Source: JAJPJE01 sp963724985
GTDB taxonomy: Bacteria; Acidobacteriota; Terriglobia; Terriglobales; Acidobacteriaceae
Direction of reading: 5' to 3'
DNA: 64,000 nt
NCBI GenBank assembly: GCA_963724985.1
Contig: CAVRWV010000033.1
Coordinates: 62,001-126,000 of the forward strand
Position 1 is the first letter of the stretch; every line of letters begins with the position of its first letter. Positions 36,540 to 45,417 of the stretch are shown here, piece after piece. Position numbers and translations under genes: made by a program. The notes beneath the pieces are model-generated. The model ran no database searches. It saw nothing but the letters and a program-made list of their open reading frames with translations, and was not told the origin of the DNA.

Positions 36540-37736
36540 TTATTGAGTAACCGTAACGAACGTCGGATTCGGACTTGGCGTCGAGAGGGTCACGGGAACC
36601 GTGTCGGTTTGTGTATTGATGACGCTGACATTTCCCGATCCCTGGTTTGGCGTGTAGACCTTTGTCGAATCGGGAGATGACTCGATCCAAACTGGATTCG
36701 TTCCAACCGGCACTGTCTTGATCAGACCGAAGCTCAACGCGTTGAAAACTGAAACCGTGTTGTCGGCGGAATTCGCAACATAGAACTTGGTCCCATCGTG
36801 CAGAGCTGTAACTGCCATCGGCGCCGACCCCGTCGTGACCGTGCCAATCGCCACCGGGGTGTTGCTGTTCGCGCTGAATACGCTCACCGTGTCCGAACCA
36901 GTATTCGCCACGTAAATCCTGGCCAGATTCGAATCATACGAAATGCCGTTAGGAGAGATTCCAACCGGCAGCGTAGCAATGACAGCCTGCGCTCCTGTGT
37001 CGATAACGGAAACCGTACCGTCACCCTGATTTACGACGTAGTAGAAGGCGCCGTCCGTTCGCATCACTCCGCGAACCGGGTTGTGCCCGACCAGGATCGT
37101 TGCAACCACCGAGTTGTCCAGCGTGGAAATGACGCTGACGGTCCCATCGCCCTGGTTGATGCAAAATACCTTGGCGTTATTGGGCGTGATCGCCACACCC
37201 ACGGGATGAGTTCCGACATTTACAAAAGCAGTTGCCGCTTTTAGAGCGCTCGAAATCACGGCTACCTGGTTCAGACCATAGTCAGCGACATAAGCATTGG
37301 TCGAGTTTTGCGCTGAAAATACAGGAGCCGATCCCGCAGGAAGCGTTACGGTTGTCGTGGTCAACGACGGAAAATTCGGCTGATATAAAGTCAGCGAGTC
37401 GCTTCCCTGATTTGCCGCGACCGCCAGTGAGATCGAAAATAGCGAGACGTGTACCGGGTTCACGCCCAGGACGGCGTTGCCAATGTTGGTATCGCCCGAA
37501 ACATCCACGGTGGCAGCACTGCCGCTCGCGGGGCCGTTCGCTCCCAGGACAATTGCGTAAAAAGTCTGCTGCGGGTTGGCGCCAGGAGGAATGATGGGAT
37601 TTGCAACCGGACGATAGACGTCGCCGCACGACGAAAGAACTATCGTGGATAGCAACAGAACCGCTGCCAGAGCAAAACGTGATGACTGATGACGGACCAA
37701 GCTAGATTGTGTCGGCACTTCGCCGCTGAACTCCAT
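36540..37736 (-). CDS. YVTN-type beta-propeller lipoprotein
   Basis: 398 residues from the ATG at 37736. Residues 19-36 form a signal with lipobox LSSC, so the protein is lipid-anchored after cleavage. The rest is about seven copies of a 40-residue repeat, for example GTHPVGVAITPNNAKVFCIN, QGDGTVSVISTLDNSVVATI, VGHNPVRGVMRTDGAFYYVV, VGISPNGISYDSNLARIYVA, typical of YVTN/NHL-type propellers found in surface proteins. No catalytic residues are expected. Function unknown, perhaps binding. It converges on the chemosensory operon but is not part of it. Confidence 0.85.
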   Translation of the reverse strand: MEFSGEVPTQSSLVRHQSSRFALAAVLLLSTIVLSSCGDVYRPVANPIIPPGANPQQTFYAIVLGANGPASGSAATVDVSGDTNIGNAVLGVNPVHVSLFSISLAVAANQGSDSLTLYQPNFPSLTTTTVTLPAGSAPVFSAQNSTNAYVADYGLNQVAVISSALKAATAFVNVGTHPVGVAITPNNAKVFCINQGDGTVSVISTLDNSVVATILVGHNPVRGVMRTDGAFYYVVNQGDGTVSVIDTGAQAVIATLPVGISPNGISYDSNLARIYVANTGSDTVSVFSANSNTPVAIGTVTTGSAPMAVTALHDGTKFYVANSADNTVSVFNALSFGLIKTVPVGTNPVWIESSPDSTKVYTPNQGSGNVSVINTQTDTVPVTLSTPSPNPTFVTVTQ

Positions 37737-37914
37737 CACACAAAGTGAGTTGAAGAACTATTGTAGTGGCCAACTCGGATTCCCGCAAAGAAGGGCAGCA
37801 TGGCCCGTTCGGGATCATCCCTTCACGTACGCGGAGGTTGAACCCCTCGGGCCAAAAAAGTCGTGGTCCTAGTGCGCCATCCCGCTGGACTTCGCAGATT
37901 CTTGTCTGGTTCTG

Positions 37915-38760
37915 CTAGGCTGCGCGCTTCCGGCTTGGTCGCTTTTTTGCGTGGATTTCGGAGCCTTCCCGCGCTCGCTCCGCCCGCTGCGGCGGCTTCT
38001 TCATCTGTTCCAGACTCTGCTTCAAAGCGCTCATCAGATCGGTAACTGGAGCCATTTTCGGCTTGGGAACGGCCGCGACTTTGCGCCCTTCCAGATGAGC
38101 CTTGATCAACTCTTTCAGGTTCTCTTCGAAGCTGTCGTGATACTTGCTCGGATCAAACTTTCCCGAGAGTGCCTGGATCAGCTGGTGAGCAACTTTCACC
38201 TCCGATTCGACAACCTTGACGTCTGGCTTCCCAAATTCCTCGACCTTCCGCACCTCATCTTCGTAATACATCGTGTGCAGCATCAGGCCGCCCTCGTGCG
38301 GACGAATAAACACGGTGTACTCCCGGTTATGCATGGTCAGCTTGGCAATCGCCACGTACTTCGTCTCTTCCAGCGCCTGCGCTAGCAGCGCATAAGGACG
38401 CCTGCCAGGCTCTTCCGGAACAAGGTAATACGACGATTCGAAGTAGATCGGATCCACCTCATTGGCCTTTACGAATTCCAGGATCTCCATAGCCTTGGCA
38501 GTTTTTGGCTCGATCTTCTTGATCTCTGCGGGTTCGATCACGACGTACTCGCCCTTGCGATACTCGTAGCCCTTCACGATCTCGTCGCGACTGACGACCT
38601 TTTCTTCTTCAGGGCAAATCAGCTGCTGCTTCACCCGAACGTGATCGGGCCGGTGCAGCATGTGAAACGAAATGCGAGTGCTACGCGCGCCGGAAAAGAG
38701 TCGAACCGGCATGGAAATAAGTCCGAACGTCAGGTATCCCGTCCAAACCGAGGCAGGCAT
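37915..38760 (-). CDS. ku: Bacterial Ku, non-homologous end joining
   Basis: 281 residues from the ATG at 38760, which has GGAGGA a few bases upstream; the frame to 38784 adds eight residues without a good site. The protein begins with ASVWTGYLTFGLISMPVRLF and continues with HMLHRPDHVRVKQQLICPEE, VVSRDEIVKGYEYRKGEYVV and SSYYLVPEEPG, the ordered marks of bacterial Ku. The C-terminus (GRKVAAVPKPK, then KKRPSRKRAA) is basic. Ku binds DNA ends as a ring dimer and recruits ligase LigD, which is not encoded in this window. Confidence 0.95.
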   Translation of the reverse strand: MPASVWTGYLTFGLISMPVRLFSGARSTRISFHMLHRPDHVRVKQQLICPEEEKVVSRDEIVKGYEYRKGEYVVIEPAEIKKIEPKTAKAMEILEFVKANEVDPIYFESSYYLVPEEPGRRPYALLAQALEETKYVAIAKLTMHNREYTVFIRPHEGGLMLHTMYYEDEVRKVEEFGKPDVKVVESEVKVAHQLIQALSGKFDPSKYHDSFEENLKELIKAHLEGRKVAAVPKPKMAPVTDLMSALKQSLEQMKKPPQRAERAREGSEIHAKKRPSRKRAA

Positions 38761-38816
38761 TGATCCTCCGGAGTCATAGCCCATCTGTGTGCATCGTCAT
38801 CGGGCTAACTGATACG

Positions 38817-39599
38817 ATGCGCAACACTGGACAGATGTTGATGACCGCTTCGCATTTCGCACTCACGGACGTGTGGCTGCTCGATCACAGGTTGCCTTTG
38901 GAGCGCATCCCCCCGGCGATCGTAATCACCGGTCTGTTCGGCGTTGCTGGATACCTGAGCCGCGGCGTAAGCAAATCTGGATCAGTCATAGGCGGCTTGC
39001 TGGCCTTTGTGCTTTACGTGTCAGCGGGACCGCCAGCATTTGTCACTCTATTCGGGGTATTCGTTCTGACCTGGATCGCCACTCGCATCGGCTACGTACG
39101 AAAAGCCGCCATGGGCCTGGCGGAAAACCGTAAAGGCCGCGGTGCTCGTCAGGTATTAGCAAATGTCGGCGCTGCGGCGAGTTTTGCGCTCGCTGGCATT
39201 TTCATCCCTGTTCTGTACATCGCCTCTGCCGCAGCGCTGGCCGAAGCCGCCGCCGATACCGCGTCGTCGGAATGTGGCGAGGCGCTTGCCAGGCGCGCTT
39301 ATCTGGTCACTAACCTGCGGCGAGTGGATGTCGGCACCGACGGAGGTGTCAGCCTTCCCGGCACGCTCGCCGGAGCCCTGACCGCTTTTCTGATTGCCAC
39401 CCTCGCCGCCGCTGTAGGCTGGGTTCGCCACCCACATTTTTTAGTAATTGCTGCCGCCGGGTTTCTCGGCACCATCTTTGACAGCTTATTGGGAGCAACA
39501 CTCGAAAGACGCGGACTGATCAATAACAACGGAGTGAATTTCACCAGCACAACCGTGGCCGGCATAATCGCGCTGCTGCTTAATTTTACAACTTCATAA
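38817..39599 (+). CDS. DUF92 (TIGR00297) membrane protein
   Basis: 260 residues; the ATG at 38817 is chosen, though TTG at 38760 and ATG at 38835 are possible. About six membrane helices and the family's signatures: SRGVSKSGSVIGGLLAFVLY, LFGVFVLTWIATRIGYVRKA, NVGAAASFALAG, AEAAADTASSECGEAL, and VSLPGTLAGALTAFLIATLA, with GTIFDSLLGATLERRG near the end. Some members of the family have been linked to phytyl-phosphate kinase, VTE6-like, but the bacterial role is not settled. It diverges from the Ku gene and its stop overlaps the marC-like gene tail by 14 bases in the opposite sense. Confidence 0.85.
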   Translation: MRNTGQMLMTASHFALTDVWLLDHRLPLERIPPAIVITGLFGVAGYLSRGVSKSGSVIGGLLAFVLYVSAGPPAFVTLFGVFVLTWIATRIGYVRKAAMGLAENRKGRGARQVLANVGAAASFALAGIFIPVLYIASAAALAEAAADTASSECGEALARRAYLVTNLRRVDVGTDGGVSLPGTLAGALTAFLIATLAAAVGWVRHPHFLVIAAAGFLGTIFDSLLGATLERRGLINNNGVNFTSTTVAGIIALLLNFTTS

Positions 39600-40257
39600 C
39601 AGACTTAATCAGGCTCTCAACGCCGTTCCAGGTGATTTGCACTCCGATCGAGAGCAGCACGAATGCGATCACCCGTATGATGCCGTGGGCCGTCTGAGGT
39701 GAGACACGCTTGCTGATCCTGGGCGCGTAGGCATAGCAGACAAACACAGTCACGCTCAGCAACACAACGGCGAGAAGAATACCGACATGCCCGAGGACGT
39801 TGCTGGTCAAATCCTTCGTCGACGCGTGCGCGGTGAGCGTGAGCATCACCACGATGCAACCCGGTCCGGCAGTAACCGGAAACGTTAATGGATAAAAGAC
39901 CTTTTGGCTGAGGATACCTGTGCAGGCGTCCGCCGCCTCCGTTTTGGTCTGATCCCGTGCATCCGGTTTGTTTAGCAAGCTCCAGCCCATCGACGCCAGC
40001 ACCAGTCCACCGGAAACCTGTACCACCGGAAGTGAAATCCCAAAGAATGCCAGCAACGCCGTCCCAACCAGTTCCACCACCAGCAAAAACATGACGGTGT
40101 TGAGCGCAATCCTGCGCGCCAAGTCTCTATAGACGGATATTGGCTCGTCTCCAACCAGCCCAAGAAAAATCAACGCCGATCCGAATGGATTAATGAGCGG
40201 CAGCAAGGCGCTGAAGGCGAGGCCGAAAAACTTCGCAAGAATGGCAACGGTCGCCAT
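39586..40257 (-). CDS. MarC family integral membrane protein
   Basis: 223 residues with about six helices: LAFSALLPLINPFGSALIFL, NTVMFLLVVELVGTALLAFF, GISLPVVQVSGGLVLASMGW, FPVTAGPGCIVVMLTLTAHA, HVGILLAVVLLSVTVFVCYA, HGIIRVIAFVLLSIGVQITW. The INPFGS and TAGPG motifs identify the MarC/NAAT family. MarC is a multi-pass inner-membrane protein of unconfirmed function; it is not an antibiotic exporter in E. coli. Converges with the DUF92 gene and overlaps it by 14 bases. Confidence 0.9.
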   Translation of the reverse strand: MATVAILAKFFGLAFSALLPLINPFGSALIFLGLVGDEPISVYRDLARRIALNTVMFLLVVELVGTALLAFFGISLPVVQVSGGLVLASMGWSLLNKPDARDQTKTEAADACTGILSQKVFYPLTFPVTAGPGCIVVMLTLTAHASTKDLTSNVLGHVGILLAVVLLSVTVFVCYAYAPRISKRVSPQTAHGIIRVIAFVLLSIGVQITWNGVESLIKSVMKL

Positions 40258-40315
40258 GGGGGTAACAGAATAGCACCCGCCAAATCGACGTCCGGAAACA
40301 ATTCATGAGGCGCAC

Positions 40316-41212
40316 TTAGGCGCCGAAGATATCGGCCGCAACCCTGAAAGTATTGGCGTGAGCCTCGGCAGTCAGTTCGATGGGCTTCGCATAACCTCCG
40401 CCCAGCGTAACCACAAATGGCACGCCTGATCCTCGAACCGCTGTCATAACTAGGCGGTCACGCCGCTTCAGCCCTTCGTGAGTAAGCATCAGCTTGCCAA
40501 GCGCGTCGGCGTACAGTCCGTCAACTCCCGACTGGTAGAAAATAATATCCGGGCGAAACTCAAACACTTGCGGAAGAACCACCTCAAGTTGTGCCAGATA
40601 CTCCTCGTCACCAGTTCCTTCACGCAATGAAATGTCGATCTTGCTCTGTTGCTTGCGAAAAGGAAAATTCGCCTCGCAGTGCATGGAGAAGGTCATCACG
40701 CTGGGCTCGTCGGCGAAGATCTGCGCCGTCCCATCTCCCTGGTGCACGTCCAAATCGACCACCGCTACCCTTCTCACTCGTCCCGTATGCCGCAGAGATT
40801 GAATCGCCACAGCGATGTCGTTGAACACGCAATACCCCGAGCCTTCACCGCGGAAAGCATGGTGCGTACCTCCTGCCAGCGTCCCACCCCAACCTGTACT
40901 CAACGCCTCTTCCGTTGCGCTCAGCGTTCCACCCACGGATGCCATCGTTCGGCGAACCAGTTGTTCGGACCACGGAAACCCAATACGCCTCATCTCCTGC
41001 GCGGAAAGTGAGCCCGCAAGAAATCGACCAACATACTCCGAATCGTGCGCCAGTTGCACTATCTCAGCCGATGCCAGAGGGGCAGCGATAAATTCGAACC
41101 GTCCATCCGCCACAAGCAGATCGCGAATCATCCGGTACTTCGGCATTGGGAAACGATGTTCTGCGGGGAGATCGATGGCGTGCTGATCGGTATAAAAGAG
41201 ACGGTGTGACAT
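40316..41212 (-). CDS. Histone deacetylase-like zinc hydrolase
   Basis: 298 residues from the ATG at 41212; the frame to 41239 starts with TTG. Class I/II HDAC motifs are in order: HDSEYVGRF, GGTLAGGTHHAFRGEGSGYC with the tandem active-site histidines, VVDLDVHQGDGTAQIF (Asp/His zinc ligands), FYQSGVDGLYADALGKL (Asp ligand) and VTLGGGY. In bacteria these enzymes deacetylate acetoin-type compounds, polyamines or proteins; the substrate here is unknown. It starts 5 bases after the YdcF-like stop, so the three genes YrdC-like, YdcF-like and this one are likely one operon. Confidence 0.92.
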   Translation of the reverse strand: MSHRLFYTDQHAIDLPAEHRFPMPKYRMIRDLLVADGRFEFIAAPLASAEIVQLAHDSEYVGRFLAGSLSAQEMRRIGFPWSEQLVRRTMASVGGTLSATEEALSTGWGGTLAGGTHHAFRGEGSGYCVFNDIAVAIQSLRHTGRVRRVAVVDLDVHQGDGTAQIFADEPSVMTFSMHCEANFPFRKQQSKIDISLREGTGDEEYLAQLEVVLPQVFEFRPDIIFYQSGVDGLYADALGKLMLTHEGLKRRDRLVMTAVRGSGVPFVVTLGGGYAKPIELTAEAHANTFRVAADIFGA

Positions 41213-41217
41213 GCGGA

Positions 41218-41838
41218 CTACGTAATGTGCAGCTTCCAAAGCGCGTAGCTAAGGCTTTCGCGAAGTAGCCCCTCGACTTTGCCCCACGCCGTCCGCGGCC
41301 GCGAATCCGGACGTGGTGAACCGTAGACCTGGAATCCCTCCGCTTCCATCAGTTGCTTCACGCGGAAGATGTGGTAGGCATCGCTCACGGCGATCACGGT
41401 ATGCATGTTGTTCGTTCGCAGAATTACCGCAACGCGATCGGCGGACTGAGCGGTGTCGCTTCCCTGCGTCTCCGCAATCAGGTTAACCTCGGGAATCCCC
41501 TTCCGCAGCAGGTAGTCGTGGCCAACCCCGCCCTCGCTGAATTCCGGATCGCTGCCGAAGCCGCCGGTAGTAATCACAATCGGCGCCATGCCCTTCTGAA
41601 ACAGCTCGTAGCCGTGGTCGAGACGTTTCCGCAAAACCGGCGAAGGCCTTCCTGAATATTCTGCAGCACCAAACACCACGATGGCGTCCGCGGTATGGGG
41701 CGCATCTCCGCCGGCCCGCGCAAGAATACGCAGGCTGGTCCACACAAAATAAAAGCTAACCAGGAGTAAAACGACAAGTGTAAGAGCCAACCAGGCGCTA
41801 CGCCTGGCTGGCCGTTTTTCGTTGGAGACAGTGCTCAA
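41218..41838 (-). CDS. YdcF-like DUF218 protein
   Basis: 206 residues. One N-terminal membrane helix (LALTLVVLLLVSFYFVWTSL), then the DUF218 fold: TADAIVVFGAAEYSGRPSPV, LRKRLDHGYELFQKG, PIVITTGGFGSDP, HDYLLRKGIPEVNLIAE, and RTNNMHTVIAVSDAYHIFRV. Proteins of this family include SanA and ElyC and affect the cell envelope, but the reaction is not established. It overlaps the YrdC-type gene by 4 bases and is followed by the deacetylase gene. Confidence 0.85.
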   Translation of the reverse strand: MSTVSNEKRPARRSAWLALTLVVLLLVSFYFVWTSLRILARAGGDAPHTADAIVVFGAAEYSGRPSPVLRKRLDHGYELFQKGMAPIVITTGGFGSDPEFSEGGVGHDYLLRKGIPEVNLIAETQGSDTAQSADRVAVILRTNNMHTVIAVSDAYHIFRVKQLMEAEGFQVYGSPRPDSRPRTAWGKVEGLLRESLSYALWKLHIT

Positions 41839-42494
41839 CTCGCGCCGAGTGCCTCGCTCAAGGCTTTTTGCACTTCCTGCGATGGGATGGCTCCCTCACG
41901 TTGAATACTCCAGATCCCTTGATCGCCGCTCAGGTCGATGATCGTCGACGCGACCTCGCGCGGTGAACGTCCGCCGTCAATGATGATGTTCAAGCGCCCG
42001 CGCAGTTGATCGTGAACTTCTTCTGCGGTCGTGCATTCGGTGGCGCCGCTTAAATTCGCCGACGTCGCGGTAATTGGCAAACCGGAAGCATGAATCACGG
42101 CCACTGGAATCGGAGCCGCCGGCACGCGCAACGCCACGTTGCCGGTGTTGGCTGTCACCTTCAGCGGCAGCCGCGAAGACGCACGCACAATCATCGTCAG
42201 AGGGCCAGGCCAAAACTTGCGCGCCAGCACGTAGAACTCATCCGGCAGCGGCCGTGATAGCTCTTCCGCCTGCTCCACGCTCTCGATCAGCAGCGACAGT
42301 GGCTTGTGTCGCGAACGCGACTTGATATCGTAGATGCGGTCTACAGCGCGCAAATTCAACGGATCGGCCGCCAGGCCGTAAAACGTGTCGGTGGGCATGC
42401 CGAGCACTTCGCCATGGCGAATCTTGTCGGCCGCATACGCAATGAGCGAAGCTTCCGGATCGGCACTACTTATCTTTATGATTTCGGCGTGCAA
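41835..42494 (-). CDS. Threonylcarbamoyl-AMP synthase (TsaC/Sua5/YrdC type)
   Basis: 219 residues from a TTG start at 42494 preceded by AGAGGGG at suitable spacing. The YrdC domain is clear: GEVLGMPTDTFYGLAADPLN, YDIKSRSRHKPLSLLIES, FWPGPLTMIVRAS, NTGNVALRVPAAP, LPITATSANLSGATECTTAE and IIIDGGRSP. It makes threonylcarbamoyl-adenylate from threonine, bicarbonate and ATP for the t6A modification at tRNA position 37. The length fits the short TsaC form without the Sua5 domain. Overlaps the next gene by 4 bases. Confidence 0.93.
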   Translation of the reverse strand: MHAEIIKISSADPEASLIAYAADKIRHGEVLGMPTDTFYGLAADPLNLRAVDRIYDIKSRSRHKPLSLLIESVEQAEELSRPLPDEFYVLARKFWPGPLTMIVRASSRLPLKVTANTGNVALRVPAAPIPVAVIHASGLPITATSANLSGATECTTAEEVHDQLRGRLNIIIDGGRSPREVASTIIDLSGDQGIWSIQREGAIPSQEVQKALSEALGAS

Positions 42495-42676
42495 TCAATC
42501 CCCTCTCATGGGAGCACCAGCTAGCCGCCAGGCCATTTGCCGCGACGGAATCACGTTCGCAAACGGCGAAAGCTAACATACCATCGCGACCGTCCGCAAG
42601 TGAGCTGAATCGGGGCAAGAGGCGCTTGCATTCCGCTTCACTTATTGAAGGCGGACGCGGCCAATCCTGGTGACAG

Positions 42677-43579
42677 ATGAGCTTGTCCTTGGAAGCGTAT
42701 CATGTAACGCGGGGTAAATGGAAAGTGGGCCTGAATCCAGTGGCAGAAAGCGCGATTCGCGGACGGTTACGAAGGGTCACGAGCAAGCAGAATGCGCTCG
42801 TAAAGGAGCTGCGTCAGGCCTTTCAACGCAGTGAATTGACCGCCGACGGATACTGCGCCGTGGAAGGCCAACACCTCGCCGAAGAGGCCATCCGCAGCGG
42901 CCTTCGCATCAAGGCCGTTTTCTTTAGCGACGAAGCCGGAAGCCGTATCGAAAAGTTACTTCCGCAGATCTCAAATCAGGCCGAAGCATTGATTCTGCCG
43001 GACGACATCTTCCGCAGCGCCGTGAACACCGAAACTCCTCAGGGAGTGGCGGCGCTGGTGAAATGGCCGGACCACAAACCGGAGCTGATCCTGGCACGCG
43101 AAAACCCGCTACTGGTAGGCGTTGTGGGCGTGCAAGACCCGGGAAATCTGGGGACCATCATCCGCTCGGCCGAGGCGTTTGGCGTTTCTGCCGCTCTGCT
43201 CGGCGAGAAGACGGTCAGCGAGTTCAACTCCAAGGTCGTGCGCGCCTCCGCGGGATCCGTGTTCCGAGTGCCGCTCATCCATGTTGATCTCAGCCGAGTT
43301 GAAGAACTGCGCGGGCATGGCGTGCGTTTCCTGGCGACGTCTTCACACAAAGGAACGCCCATCGACGAAGCCGACCTCAGCGGAGGCGTAGCGCTGATGA
43401 TCGGCAGCGAAGGTGCCGGACTTCCCCGCGACTACATCTCCCGTGTCGATGAGACCGTCCGCATACCGCAGTCGGAGCGCGTAGAGTCCCTGAACGCCGG
43501 AATAGCAGCATCAATCCTGCTATACGAGGCAGCGCGGCAAAGACGTGCCACGGCCGCAGGCATCTCAGGAGAATCATGA
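42677..43579 (+). CDS. TrmH/SpoU family RNA 2'-O-methyltransferase
   Basis: 300 residues. An N-terminal substrate-binding domain (RVTSKQNALVKELRQAFQRS, VEGQHLAEEAIRSGLRIKAV) precedes a SPOUT knot domain: LVGVVGVQDPGNLGTIIRSA (motif 1, catalytic Arg/Asn region), MIGSEGAGLPRDYIS (motif 2) and PQSERVESLNAGIAASILLY (motif 3). Such enzymes methylate ribose 2'-OH in tRNA or 23S rRNA; the target cannot be told. The stop overlaps the ATG of rarA by 4 bases. Confidence 0.92.
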   Translation: MSLSLEAYHVTRGKWKVGLNPVAESAIRGRLRRVTSKQNALVKELRQAFQRSELTADGYCAVEGQHLAEEAIRSGLRIKAVFFSDEAGSRIEKLLPQISNQAEALILPDDIFRSAVNTETPQGVAALVKWPDHKPELILARENPLLVGVVGVQDPGNLGTIIRSAEAFGVSAALLGEKTVSEFNSKVVRASAGSVFRVPLIHVDLSRVEELRGHGVRFLATSSHKGTPIDEADLSGGVALMIGSEGAGLPRDYISRVDETVRIPQSERVESLNAGIAASILLYEAARQRRATAAGISGES

Positions 43580-44922
43580 GCCTGTTTGCGCCTTCGCCAA
43601 GTGGACCCCAGCCAGTCGATATGACCCGTCCTCTGGCCGACCGTATGCGTCCGCGCACGCTCGACGAATTCGTCGGACAGGAGCATCTGCTCGCTCCCGG
43701 AAAACCGTTGCGTTTGCAGATTGAGCGCGACGAGCCGGGTTCGATCATCTTCTGGGGACCGCCCGGTGTTGGCAAGACCACGTTGGCGCACATCATTGCC
43801 GGCGTTACGCGCGCCGAGTTCGTGGAATTCTCGGCGGTACTCACCGGGATCAAAGAGATCAAGCAGGTCATGGCGGCCGCGGACAAGGCGCGCCAGTTCG
43901 GCACACGCACCATCGTTTTCATCGACGAGATTCATCGCTTCAACAAGGCGCAGCAGGACGCATTTCTTCCCTACGTCGAAAAAGGTTCGATTCGGTTGAT
44001 CGGCGCGACCACCGAGAATCCTTCTTTCGAGATCATCTCAGCACTGCTCTCCCGCTGCCGCGTTTACGTGCTGAATCCGCTAACGGAATCGCAAATCGTA
44101 GATCTGCTGCGGCGAGCGCTCGAAGATGCGGAACGTGGACTTGGCAATCTTCATGTAAAGGCTTCCGATGAAGCACTCGCGCGTATCGCGGCCTTTTCCA
44201 GCGGCGACGCCCGATCCGGGTACAACATTCTGGAAGTCGCGACCACGCTCGCACAGGAATCACCCGAACGTGAAATCACCGAAGCCATGGTCCAGGACGC
44301 GGTGCAGAAGCGCATTCTGCTCTATGACAAGTCCGGCGAAGAGCATTACAACCTGATCTCTGCGCTGCATAAGTCGGTCCGCAACAGTGATCCCGACGCA
44401 TCGCTCTACTGGCTGGGGCGAATGTTGGAAGCCGGAGAAGATCCGCTCTACGTCGCCCGCCGTGTTGTACGCATGTCGGTAGAAGACATCGGACTCGCCG
44501 ATCCGAACGCGCTTTCGCTCTGCATGGCCGCCCGCGATGCCGTCGATTTCATCGGCATGCCCGAAGGAAATCTCGCGCTTGCGCAGGCAGTCGTTTATCT
44601 GGCGTTGGCGCCGAAGTCGAACGCCCTCTACACCGCGTATGGCTCAGTCCAGCGGGATGTCGAGGAAACCGCGCAGGAAGCCGTGCCGCTGCATTTGCGT
44701 AATGCGCCTACTTCGCTGATGAAGCAACTCGGCTATAGTTCCGGCTATCAGTACGCACATGATGTCGAAGACAAAGTGGCCGACATGCAGTGCCTGCCCG
44801 ACAAGCTGAAGAATCGGCGGTACTACCATCCGACGAATGAAGGCGTGGAGAAACGCATTCGCGACCGCATGGAAGAGATTCGCCGAAAACGGAAGCACGC
44901 GGATGACAAGCAGGAAGAGTGA
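43576..44922 (+). CDS. rarA: Replication-associated recombination protein RarA (MgsA)
   Basis: 448 residues. RarA/MgsA/WRNIP1-type AAA+ clamp-loader-like ATPase acting at stalled forks. Motifs: PLADRMRPRTLDEFVGQEHL, Walker A FWGPPGVGKTTLAHIIAG, Walker B IVFIDEIHRFNKAQQDAFLP, sensor 1 GATTENPSFEI, and the tetramerisation domain with HYNLISALHKSVRNSDPDAS, then YYHPTNEGVE near the end. Full length. It is coupled to the TrmH-type gene and converges on the CoA-binding protein gene. Confidence 0.95.
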   Translation: MSLFAPSPSGPQPVDMTRPLADRMRPRTLDEFVGQEHLLAPGKPLRLQIERDEPGSIIFWGPPGVGKTTLAHIIAGVTRAEFVEFSAVLTGIKEIKQVMAAADKARQFGTRTIVFIDEIHRFNKAQQDAFLPYVEKGSIRLIGATTENPSFEIISALLSRCRVYVLNPLTESQIVDLLRRALEDAERGLGNLHVKASDEALARIAAFSSGDARSGYNILEVATTLAQESPEREITEAMVQDAVQKRILLYDKSGEEHYNLISALHKSVRNSDPDASLYWLGRMLEAGEDPLYVARRVVRMSVEDIGLADPNALSLCMAARDAVDFIGMPEGNLALAQAVVYLALAPKSNALYTAYGSVQRDVEETAQEAVPLHLRNAPTSLMKQLGYSSGYQYAHDVEDKVADMQCLPDKLKNRRYYHPTNEGVEKRIRDRMEEIRRKRKHADDKQEE

Positions 44923-44943
44923 CTTGCGCTCTTCAGTCGGGCC

Positions 44944-45348
44944 TTATCGAAACCGCGCCCGATGCTCCAGAAGAATGCAGCTATCCATGATCACGAAGAG
45001 TCCGGCTTTGCGCGCTTTCTCTGCAGCCGCTTCGTGAACCACTCCCTCCTGCATCCATATGGCGCGCGCTTTCAGCTGAATCGCCTGGTCGACAATCTCT
45101 GGCACGAATTCCGACCGACGAAATATATCGACGATATCGATCGGCTCGGGAACATCCAGCAACGAGGAATAGGCCTTCTCGCCTAGAACCTCGTCAGCCT
45201 GCGGATTCACGGGAATAATGCGATAGCCCTGCGATTGCATGTAGGCGGAAACGCCGTGACTGGGACGCAGCGGATTATCGGATAGCCCAACCACCGCAAT
45301 GGTGCGCGAAGAACGAAGAAGATCGGCAATCGGATCGGACTGAGGCAC
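44944..45348 (-). CDS. CoA-binding domain protein (YccU-like)
   Basis: 134 residues from a GTG start with GGGGGGA upstream. A Rossmann-type CoA-binding domain: TIAVVGLSDNPLRPSHGVSA, YRIIPVNPQADEVLGEKAYS, DIVDIFRRSEFVPEIVDQAI, AIWMQEGVVHEAAAEKARKA and FVIMDSCILLEHRAR. This matches the small YccU family, which binds a nucleotide or CoA moiety; the reaction is unknown. Converges on rarA with a 21-base gap. Confidence 0.88.
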   Translation of the reverse strand: MPQSDPIADLLRSSRTIAVVGLSDNPLRPSHGVSAYMQSQGYRIIPVNPQADEVLGEKAYSSLLDVPEPIDIVDIFRRSEFVPEIVDQAIQLKARAIWMQEGVVHEAAAEKARKAGLFVIMDSCILLEHRARFR

Positions 45349-45417
45349 GCATTCCCCCCGGAAGAACCAGCAGAATTCTACTCAGATGAAGGTCTTCTGG
45401 CTACGATTGCAAAGCTG

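Noticed and set aside
37802..37853. GGCCCG/CGGGCC pair followed by an A run as a terminator for Ku
   Set aside because: The stem is short, the loop is 40 bases, and on the minus strand the T run precedes the stem instead of following it.
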